In this document: positions 8,061-17,900 of the stretch, in pieces
How the letters are laid out: every line of letters begins with the position of its first letter
Position numbering within the stretch: position 1 is the stretch's first letter
DNA from: Cloeon dipterum
Lineage: Eukaryota; Arthropoda; Insecta; Ephemeroptera; Baetidae
Assembly: GCF_949628265.1 (NCBI RefSeq)
Contig: NC_088790.1
Coordinates: 8,622,545 to 8,686,544, forward strand
Length of the DNA: 64,000 nucleotides
Reading direction: 5' to 3'
Position numbers and translations under genes: made by a program
The notes under the pieces: generated by a model
Databases searched by the model: none
The model's input: only the letters and a program-made list of their open reading frames with translations
What the model was told of the DNA's origin: nothing

Positions 8061-10446
8061 ATGATGTCGCCATTCCCGTTTGTCACCTTTTTGCTCGGCC
8101 TGTCCCTGGTCTCTGCCATCAACCTGAGTAACCTGACCACCGTCTACGAGTGGCCAGACAAAATTGAATACGACTGGCCGTCAGAAACGTTCAAGACAAA
8201 GGTCATTCAGGACACAAGTTTCGAATTCAACGGCATCCATCCTCGATTCATGGCTGTCTCTCAGGAAAGGATTTTTCTTAGCCTGGCTGGCTATGGTGGC
8301 CTTCCTGCCAGCTTGGTCTTCATTCCGACAAACAGCACGTCTTCATCTCTGCCTCCTTCGCTTGCTCCTTATCCGTCCTGGGAAATGCATGTAAGTAAAA
8401 AAACATAGAATTTATCACCAAAAACTGAAGTTGGAAATTTGAAGCATTTCTTGTTCATGCTTACAAATTAATCGGTTTTAAACAAATTTCCTGTCACTGA
8501 AACTCCTGGAAAATCAACCAGCTTATTTTTAATCGAATCCTTAATTCATGAAAACTGACTAAAAACTGAAACTGACAATTTTACTCCAATAAAATCAACT
8601 AAAAATATTTGACCAAAATTCACATCTCTATTGCTCACTTATCTGTTAAGGGAAAAACAAGTTTTCTTATTAGGTTAATAATATTAATCGTGTTTTTGCA
8701 GAACAATGATATATGCGGTACAATTCAGTCAGCCTCAGGGCTGGAAGTGGACAAAATTGGACAGCTGTGGGTGCTCGATAATGGTAGCAAGAAATGCAAT
8801 GCAAAAATATGGATTTTCGACCTGGCCAACAGCGACAAAATCCAACACGTACATGAATTTCCTTTCCATCTTGGTCTGCACGACTTGGTTCTCGACGAGA
8901 CGCCTGACGGATGGTTTGCCTACATCACGCGTTTTGAAAAGGAACACATCGTCATTTTCAGCCTGAAAACGAACAAGTCATGGCTGCTGGACACACCGGG
9001 AAAATCTTTTTTATGCCTCGCCCTTTCTCCTAAGCAGGAAACGAGACTGTTGTATTTGGGAAGATTAGACTCTAATGAGCTGTATGCTATTTCCGCGAGT
9101 GAAATCAGGGATAGGAAACGAACTGCACATCCAAAGCTGATAGGAAAGTGGAATCAGGCGCCGTATAGAATGCTAATGGACGGCGCTGGCGTCATGCAAG
9201 CCGCCTTTTTCCGGAAGAAATACACCTCAACTTGGAACACTTCACTGCCTTTTGCGGAGAAGCCTTTCATTGAGGTGTAGCAATTTATTTTGTTAAAAAT
9301 AGACATCTAAACGTTCTCACCTGGCAGGTCGAAACCCTATATTCAAGATGGCCATTTGCTTTTGCGTCTGGCACTTCAAGGAACCTTTGGATAACAGCCT
9401 TCAATTGGAATGCCAAGCCGAGATACAGACTGCTCAAGGATGGAGTAGGAGCAGGCAAAAGATCTTATCTATATGACGCCTCGAAATGTAAACGTGAACA
9501 TTTTTTAAATAAATAAAATAACTGTTTTTTTCCAGTCGATTGTTTGGAGGGTTGCCACGATGAGCACGGCTACTGCTCAAGACCTGGCGAGTGCCTTTGC
9601 AAGGTCGGATGGAAGGGCAACTACTGCGACGAGTGCCACCCCTACCCTGGCTGCGTCAATGGCACCTGTAACAAACCCTGGGAGTGCAACTGCGAAGCCA
9701 GCTGGGAAGGAATGCTATGCGACAAAAGTAAAATACATTTACAATTCTTTAAAAGCTAAATGATCGAAATTGACTTTTTTATTTTCATTTTTTTCACAAA
9801 AGTACATGAATAATAACAGCCAGTTGGCTCACATTGTTAAGGCATTCTCAGGAGTGACAAAGCAATGGGAGATATTTGAGCAGCTACCCAATGTCAGAGA
9901 TGGCAAAAAGTGGTTAGTTTAGTGACTCGAAATGCTCAAATTGCTCAACGGGCTGGGAGGCGCACCGGCGCCGACTCGCTACTTGCTGGTTTGCACCTTT
10001 CCAGCATGCGTGATTTGGCTTCACGGGACGAAGTTCTAGCGTTTCAATGCAGTCCTCGGTGCGGGGGCAAGTGGCCCTTCAGAGGGCTGGGTCCCTGTGC
10101 GGCCTGGTGCGCCCATGTTATCCGTTCGCGGTGTTATTGGGACCCGGGTTTCAGCATTTCGTGCTAGCGCAGTGCGCGCCCTTCCCGGTCCTCGGACAGG
10201 GATAAAAAAAATAAAGAAACAGATAATTATTCATATTATTCAGCGCTGTGCAATCTGACGTGCAATCTGGAGCATGGCTCCTGCGTGGATACTGGCGAGT
10301 GCCTCTGTAAAACTGGGTGGAAGGGCGAAAACTGCGATGAGTGTCAATCCTACCCTGGCTGCACCAATGGCACTTGCAGCCAACCCTGGCAGTGCAACTG
10401 TGCTGCCGGCTTCCATGGAAAACTTTGTGATTTAGAAGATGAATAA
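8061..10446 (+). CDS. Secreted yellow/MRJP-domain protein with two C-terminal Delta-type EGF modules
   Basis: Exons 8061-8390, 8702-9274, 9328-9487, 9536-9727 and 10244-10446 give 485 residues with all phases compatible. Residues 1-19 ('[19 protein letters not shown]') are a signal peptide. About 25-354 is a full MRJP/yellow beta-propeller domain: '[18 protein letters not shown]', '[18 protein letters not shown]', '[20 protein letters not shown]', 'LDNG', '[17 protein letters not shown]' and '[14 protein letters not shown]' all match family landmarks. Residues 356-485 are two 12-cysteine modules, each resembling EGF1-EGF2 of Notch ligand Delta. No transmembrane segment or DSL domain is present, so the product should be secreted. 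Yellow proteins act in cuticle pigmentation and related secreted roles; the EGF part suggests an extracellular partner, possibly Notch (inference). ATGATG at 8061 is the first start after the 5'UTR splice. A dispersed repeat sits in the last intron. Confidence 0.92.
8391..8701 (+). other. Intron 2 of the yellow-EGF gene (within the MRJP domain)
   Basis: GTAAGT donor and 'tttttgcag' acceptor. AT-rich with no other feature seen. It is larger than the other yellow-EGF introns except the last. Confidence 0.85.
9536..9727 (+). other. EGF module A exon (Delta EGF1-EGF2 / DOS-like)
   Basis: This 192-nt exon is flanked by phase-1 introns on both sides, so it can be duplicated or inserted without breaking frame. 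It encodes 12 cysteines as two EGF units: '[20 protein letters not shown]', '[12 protein letters not shown]' then '[17 protein letters not shown]', '[10 protein letters not shown]'. The spacing, the shared C-D-E-C junction and Y-P-G-C / P-W-x-C-x-C are those of the first two EGF repeats of Delta/Serrate/Jagged and of the DOS motif proteins OSM-11 and DLK1. Confidence 0.9.
9822..10215 (+). repeat. Dispersed repeat, copy 1 (in the last intron of the yellow-EGF gene)
   Basis: About 390 nt, from near 'gttggctcacattgttaagg' to 'ctcggacagggataaaaa', nearly identical to 42892-43300. Relative to copy 2 it lacks about 20 nt (after 9881) and has scattered substitutions. The end is an A-rich tail (ATAAAAAAAATAAAGAAA), as in retroposed non-autonomous elements. 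I see no convincing target-site duplication, and no protein family in its open frame. It is GC-richer than the surrounding intron. Confidence 0.9.
10244..10446 (+). other. EGF module B exon (second Delta EGF1-EGF2 / DOS-like copy) and C-terminus
   Basis: The exon enters in phase 1 like module A and encodes the same 12-cysteine pattern: '[20 protein letters not shown]', '[16 protein letters not shown]', '[17 protein letters not shown]', ending LEDE and TAA. Modules A and B are close paralogues (both contain 'GWKG..NCDEC.-YPGC.NGTC'), so this is an internal tandem duplication. AATAAA at 10442-10447 overlaps the stop codon and is a possible poly(A) signal. Confidence 0.9.
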
Positions 10447-13400
10447 AAAGCAGAGAAAAATAATTTACTGGATTTTCTTTTTGAAGCGAATGATTTTTCT
10501 TTGATCCAAAATTCCAGCAATAATTTTTTGCTTCTTTGCTATCGTTCAGGGTAATTATAGATATTGTAACTGCGCAAGTAACTTTAAGCCGATCGCAAGC
10601 TCTCTCTAGAATACATCTCGGGTTTTTATTAATTCCACAGTCTACAGTCATTCAGACACGCCATACCGATATTTTCTGTAGAAAAAAACGGAACAGCTTT
10701 CAAGGAATAAATCAAACACGCAGTAGCTTCAAACATAATCAACTACTTGATTTTATTTGCATTTTAATCTTTTTACATTCCAGTTTTCACTTGGTTACAG
10801 CCTTAAGAGAAATCCCAAAGTGTTTTGTTGCTTTCTTTATTTGATGGATATAGATATGTTTTTATTTTTTGCCCATATACTCACGCAATATGACAACTCG
10901 GCTACGTATAATGCATGCATCCACATGGAACATAACTCCACTAAAAGTATCTCGACCGCGAGTGTGGTTGTTGTCCCCCTTGCGCGCCGCGTCAAGCTTC
11001 AAACTAACCACGGGAAACATTTTTTACGACTCGTTCACGACAGAAAAGTAATATTTCGTCACGCAGACGCCACTACACTCTTTTAAAACGACGTTTAATC
11101 ATGAACAACATTATTTTGATTGGGATGCTTGGAACATGTGAACAACTCTGGCAATGCAAACAGCAAATATTATTTTCACTGGAACGGGGATGGGGGGATA
11201 TAATTTTTGTCCCTATAACAGAGATAAATTGATTCAATTGAGATGCATGAAATAGCCAATTGATTAACATTTTCAAAAATAGCAGCAGGATGTTCCTGAT
11301 TCAAAACACTGAATAATGATATATAGAATATTTTTTTCTAACAACCCACTCGAACGAGGCGAAAAATTTCATTCCCTTTAAAACAAAATACTGTTTTCGC
11401 CGGCCTGAATATGCGGTTTTCGTGCTTTTGGTTTAAAATTTGTAACAACTAACGAGCAGGATGAGTGAGAAGGCTGTCAAAGGACTCTTTTTTAGTTACC
11501 ACAACAATCAAATACTTATCTACAACATTTTCGCAACCATTGATATAGAATTCCAATGAATATGTCGGAAGAGTCACTTTCCCTACTGAAGGATATAATA
11601 TATCGTAATTTCTGTGTTACTCTCTGCTTTCTCAAGTGGGATGACCTCACTCTCTCATATAGTACAATTCCCCTGCTCCCTACTTTTTGTTATGAACGCC
11701 TAGGATATTTTATTATTATTGCTTAAAGCTTGAAGAAGGCAGGCCAATTGTCACAAATATTGGCTGTTTGTAACAACAAAATTCCACATTCACTGTGTGT
11801 GTCTGTGTTATAAAATGACGCTTCTTTTGTTTGTCCCCTTTTGTATGGATATTTCACACTCGCTTGATTTTGTTTAATAGTTGTCTGCACGTTTGTATTG
11901 CATTTTGTATGTGACGGAATCTACATTCTTTATGCCAAAATAGCGCTGGCCACGGAAAACACTCAATTTCGTTTTGGTGGGGTGGCTTTCGGGGAGACAG
12001 GATATATCAAGTTGGTGGGCAGTGAACACTAATAGAGACAAAAACGGGGGACACGATTCTTAGAGCGTATGTTTTAAATATTTATATTTTCTGATATGCG
12101 CGCGTATCATTTTAACAGCATTTGTTCCCCGTAGGAAGAAAGAGTTTGCTCATTCCCTGGAGAGATTTTCAGAAAAAGCCTTGAATTCTACCTGAAAAAT
12201 ATCCCTGATTTTTAAACGATAGAATTGAGAGCTCCTTATTTGGATTCGCACCAGTTTTTCACGTCATAGACATAGATACGCAACCGGAACACTACATTTT
12301 TTCCGACAAAAACATTAAATATAATAGAACTACTCGCTTGTGACTACATGGGGAGCAGAGGTGAATTCCAATTCGCTACGCGGGTGGGAGCGAGGGCAGT
12401 TGGTTTCTTTTAAACAGCAGGATCGGATTCCGGATAAAAAAGGTACATAGAAAATTGATCAAGATTGTTAACCGTAAGGCAAGTCAGTTAAAGAGAGCCT
12501 TGTCTGTCATTTTCACCTGCGACACGCACTCCTCCATCCGACCGCACAGAGTCAAGTCGAGGTGCTGCGGTTCCTCGATTGACTAGAGATATGAGCGCGA
12601 GAACGTTGCACTGAATTTTGTCGCCGCGGGAGAGGTGTAACCACTCAACAGCTACTTGACTGCAAATTCAAGATTGGAAGACAGATAAGGGGTCATAAGT
12701 CAAAGGACATATACATATATGCTTTTTCTTTCACCGTATACATCAGTGTTAGTGCGGTCTGAATTGATCTCGGTTATTATTTATTCTCGCGTCTACAAGA
12801 GCAGAGGGGAAAATATAAAGCTATCAAGGGCAAGATGAACGCAAGTTTCTTTGTGGCATTCTGTGTTTGCTATTTGAACTAGGTGAGACGGTATTCGCAC
12901 TGTGTTTAGAATAACTGCTTTGGCTTCCACGTTTTGCACTTATGATCGAGGAAGTGAATTTACTGGCGACCGAAAACGAACGAAAAGGAGTTTAGCTCTT
13001 GAATCACTTTTGCTTGCATGACATGTGTGTGAGGATGTTCCAAACGCGTGATCAGTCGCAATTGAAAATTGTAGTGAATACATGGCTTGCTTGTTCAATT
13101 TTTTGCTCGAATTAATTTGAAAAATGGTCAAAAAATACTTGTATTAATATGCGCAAAATCCTGGTTCAGATAACATCATTCAATTACAATAAGGAAACAT
13201 CCATAAATTCCATATTTCACCGAGTATTCTAAACTTATATATTTTTTCTGCAACGCCAGCGTTTAATAAATAGAGTATCTCATTTTATCGCGCTAGAAAT
13301 TGTACAGCTTTTTCTGGTCAGATGGAAAATATTCCCCAACAATTCTGGCGGAAAATGCCGATTAGCCAGCTAACGCACCACAACAATCAAAGAAACCAAC

Positions 13401-13750
13401 CAAAGACTGCGAAAGCGCCGCGCTTTATCACATATTGTGCTTGTGGGACCAAATCTTTTTGGTTCTGGAAAACGCCAATCGAGAAGCACAACAGAAAAAT
13501 AGTCTAAATCGTCCGACTCTACTAATTGCACATGACACGATAACATCGCACAAAGTTAGCTTTCCGCACCTTGAGTTTCGTTCTATGCTGGCGCTTAACA
13601 AAAGCAAGAACTCGCACTAGTGCACAGGAGACAGTCGTAGTAACGATCCAGATTAATATTACTCTTGTCTCATTTTGATTAGATGTGCTTGTATATTGTA
13701 TAAAGTGTGTGCTTGTGTTTGAAAGTGGGCTGATTCAGGCGGCGTGACCC
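10447..13750 (-). other. 3.3-kb non-coding region, probably the long 3'UTR and 3' flank of RasGRF
   Basis: No open frame on either strand resembles a protein. It lies between the stops of two convergent genes. Minus-strand AATAAA signals (plus-strand TTTATT) occur near 12780, 11708 and 10834, so the RasGRF 3'UTR may run 1-3 kb, as is common for neuronal genes. Which signal is used cannot be told. Dispersed AT-rich and short GT stretches are present; nothing else is identified. Confidence 0.45.
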
Positions 13751-14954
13751 CTAATTGGAGTCCTGACACTGGCTGATGGTGGCCGCGGAGCCCAATCTCG
13801 AGGTGCGTGGCTCAATTTCCAATGACATGTTGTACAGCTGGTCGTCGTCCAACAGCAGACTCGGGTCCAGCAGGTAGTTGGTCACCTTGGAGATCAATTC
13901 GATTTTGTACGGCGTCTGTTGGAAGTGGCGGATCTCGCGTATGACATGGGCGATCTGAAAATTATATCGTTTTTAATGAATTCAAAATTTTGAGATATAA
14001 TTAGAGCATCTATGAGACTTAAACCCACCATTCTCATTTTTGAGAAATTCAGTAAACCCTCGTCAGTGAAGTTTGGAGTGCCCTCCTCGATGAAGGAAAG
14101 ATCCGTCAGATACATGCCCAAGTAGGGGATGCAGGGAGGATCGCATCTGTGCAGAGCATCCCTCAAGTTTCTGAACCTGCCGTCGGCCGAAACAATAGTC
14201 TGCAGCTTTTCTATAGACTGCTTCGTCTGCAAAACGTTGTGTAAAGAAAAGAGTGTGAAAATATCTTGTTTTGCCCCATCTTTTTGGTGCTTACGGTTTT
14301 CGACACTTTCTCCCAAGTCTTCTTGAGGCGGAATACGGAACTGTTGGTGAAAGCAGCGCAGATTTGGAGGACGCCGTTGAAATTGTGCAGGCAACGACTT
14401 ATGTCGGCTACGGCGGCCCACTTCTCTATGGCAGCTATTCTGGCCGCCAAGTTGTCCCTGCGGATGATTTCAGAGACGACTAGGCGGGAGACCTCGTTGA
14501 AGCGTTTGGTCATCAGCAGAATGTGGTGTGCCTTTGTGATTTTGTCTGGCTTCATCCACGCTTGTCCCAGAAACTCTCTAAAATCACAGTGCTGTGAACG
14601 GCAAGGAAATTAATTTCAAAAACTCACTCGCTACAGATGGATATGAAGATTTGGTGGTCCAAATACGTCATTTGCTCTGCTATTTCCAGGGCGGACAGAG
14701 TCTCGATGCTCTCCTTGCTAGGATTCTGAAAAAAAGAAAATAAAACCTGCTCAAAGTAAAAATCAATGGACTACCTTTGGAGCTGCCAGCAGCCCTTCCA
14801 AATCCACTTTGACATGCTCTGGCTCCTCTCTGGTGATGAGCCGCAGGAGTTGTGATGCTGCTTTGTGTTCAGCTGGCAGTAGGTTTGGGCTGTATGTGAT
14901 GTCGTCCAGGAACTCGATTGTCATCGATTTCAGCCGCTGGTCCAGTTCAAAGTC
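13751..14954 (-). CDS. RASGRF: RasGRF exons: CDC25/RasGEF catalytic domain and C-terminus
   Basis: Exons 14954-14775, 14725-14628, 14577-14295, 14226-14029 and 13954-13751. Key blocks: '[17 protein letters not shown]', '[13 protein letters not shown]', '[14 protein letters not shown]', '[20 protein letters not shown]', '[16 protein letters not shown]', '[20 protein letters not shown]', '[20 protein letters not shown]'. The catalytic helical hairpin region is complete. The tail after 'MSLEIEPR' (17 residues ending SQCQDSN) extends slightly past the vertebrate end. Stop is TAG at 13751-13753. Confidence 0.97.
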
Positions 14955-17900
14955 CTGAAAAGATTTTACAATTTTTCACAAGTCCCAAGCATTTACTCAA
15001 AAGCCTAAGAGAAATTATAGTCAAGAAGCGCACTTAATCTATTATCATAGAGTTAAAAGAAGAGTTTTCTTTGCCTGAGCGTGCTTGGAAACCCAGTGTC
15101 TTAGCACGTTGAGCACCCTCATGGTTGCCGCTGTGGACATGACTGATTCCTTCCTGCGGTTCCTGTCTCTGCAGCTGCCACGCAGACTCATGGCGTCGCC
15201 GACGCTGCACCTGGAGGCCCTCTGCATCGGGGGCACGACCGGCGTGTGGTCCCTCGGGTTGCTCGAGGCCGAGGTGGCGATGGCGAACGCGGCCGCCGCC
15301 GACGACGTGCTTGACCTGCAATTTCCAGTTGGGTCTCAGCACACGGCAAAATGACACCTTGTATCATATTTATCGACCTCTATTTCGCCAGTTTTTTAGT
15401 GCAGTTTGGAAAAATCCTGCTATTTGCACAAATACCAATCAGGCTAGCATGCAATTTTCAGAAGAGAGAATTCACTCACCAGAGCGGTTCGTTTCCAATG
15501 CTGCCAGAGGAGAGCAGGCGCATTTGCACAAGGCATGATCAACATTAAGTGACAAGTAACTCTCAACAGCTCAGAGCCAAATATTTCATTCCGATATTAT
15601 GCAGAGTAATGTTATATTTTCTTCTGACCTTTCTTAATTCCTGCGCCGGAGAAATATTTGGCGAATCAACATTGTATATATGAAATATAAAACTTTCTAG
15701 TCGAGTCGAAATGAACGAGGGGTAAATAATTACGAAACATTTTAGGAGGTCTGAATGAGAAGGATTCAGACACACATTTATCGTTCGAATATATTTACAG
15801 AAGGTTATTTACAAAAGAGGTTCCGAAGCACATTTATATGTTGATTTAAGAGCAAGAATAAAACAGAACTCAACCCTCGAAAAAGAAGTAGAGGAAGAAA
15901 CAGTACAGTAGAAATGGGCGACTGAGAATCTCAATTGATGCGTCAAGAACGGAAAAAAAGATGAGAAAAACACTTACACAAAAACACGAAACATAACCAC
16001 AGAGAGTTCAGAGATAATAGATAGAGCTCGTTTATCTGTGTGTGATTTATAGTGCTCGACTTGCTTTCATGGGTTATATAGTATACAGAATAACGACAGC
16101 AGCAGTAAAAACAAGTGGATGCAAAATGCAGCCATCAATGAGTAAAATCGTTTGCTTGGTTCGAACAAGCGCGTCGACAAAAAATTCTCACCTTCTCTGT
16201 GACTGGCGGAAAGAGGTGATGACCACGCCAGCCTTGCTTGAGGTTTGCGGCGAGTCGTGCTGGAAGCTCGCCCTCTGGGACACGGTACCGCCTCCTTCAG
16301 AGTCAACCACAGATCTACGACCAGCGTAGTAACTCTGCAAAATAACAAGAATCATCGTGAATAATTTTAAAAACTTCATCATTTGCCTCAGATTTTTTAA
16401 AACATATTTCACACCTACCAAAACAAGACTGATTTTGTTCATCAATTAAGACGTACCTGGATGAACGAGGAAGCAACATTGGCAGTTCCAATCGAAGAAG
16501 ACCTGAGGGCAGCAGCTCTTTCCAGTTCTGCATCGTCCTGGTCTTCCAACTCAGTCACCGACGAGCGCTCGTTCCTCGTCGAAAGAGACGACTGAAATCA
16601 CGTTGTGCAGAACCGCAAATTTTAATCGTAGGATCATCTTACCCTGGCAGGAACTGCAGGTGGCTTGGAAGGTCGCGGAGGTGGATCTGGTGGGCGCACG
16701 GGTAGCGTCCTCTCTGGAGGCGGTGGCGGATGCTGTGTGGGAGACTGCGTGCTCTCCGACTTGATGATGGGCCTGCCGGCCAAAGTCTTGTCCGACTCGC
16801 CACTGTCCTCCGAGCTCGATGCCACCAAGGTCACCGTGCTCAGGTTGCCGGGCGAAGAGGGCATGCTCGTGACAGTGTCACCTTTCAAATTTGTATTTTT
16901 ATTCAAAGTTCGTTTGCTAAGTCTAGTAAGAGCGAATTTCTAACGAATTTTGTATTGACTAAATCGCATTAAGCTTTTTTAATATTTGCACTTGAAGAAT
17001 GCAAAAATACTCTACTACAATAAATTATTTTCATTGGCATGAAAGCATGGAAGCTACCATTTTTCTTATAATTTTGATTTAAATTTATTTTAATGCTGCG
17101 CTGATTTGACTCCGTTGTGGCAGAACAATTGAAAAAGAAAAACATTACAAAGCGATTTTTACACTGTCTTTTCCTACGATTCTCTTTTATTCTGGAGCAA
17201 ATGCAAGTAAATTATTTGTCCCTATTCAAATCAGGATCAAATAATGCCGACATAATAATTGCTGCCATCCCGAGATAAACATTTAGGCAACCTGCTAAGC
17301 GTATAGGACGCGCGGGTTGCATAATTACAAAAAACGCAGGATGAAACTTTTACCTGTGAGTGTTTCTGAGCTTGAGGAGACGGCGATGGACTTTGGAATT
17401 GTAAGGAACTTTGTGCCACAAGGTGGCTCTGCCTCGCCATCAGGGTCCACTTTCAAGGTGACACTTTTTCTAGGTGTGCCTGGCGACGAGATCACCGTGA
17501 CTTCTGTTGTTGCGCTTGCCTCGCGTATTTTTTGCAACCCAGTTGTCTGCTCATCTTCGACTAGATCAAGAACAAGAAAAAAATATTATTCCTTGTAGCC
17601 TTTCAGGTTTATTGAGCCTCACATTTCCTGAAGCTGCAGCGCCAGTGACCTTTGGAGTACCCTCCCGCCTGCGAGTCGTAACTGTGGCTGCGATCGCGGT
17701 CGCTCATCTCCGAGCCGTAGCCTGAAAGCAACTCTGAATGTTTTACCGTTCTTAAATGGGACACACCTAACACACGACAGGCACACCTGAGACGGAGCTG
17801 GCACCACTTGTTCTTCGGCACGGCGAAAGGGCACTGCTTCGTCGCCGCTCGGTGTCGTATAGGTGCAGCATGTTTGGGTCCTCCCTGCCCGTGATGCCTT

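Noticed and set aside
5680..15500. Shared 16-mer (ctctggcagcattgga on minus) near 5700 and 15495
   Set aside because: One shared 16-mer over 64 kb on two strands is within chance, and flanks do not align.
15480..15536. Minus-strand '[19 protein letters not shown]' as the start of an ABCA-type transporter
   Set aside because: Resembles an ABCA N-terminus only superficially, with no following exons; most of it is the pyrimidine tract of a candidate microexon acceptor.
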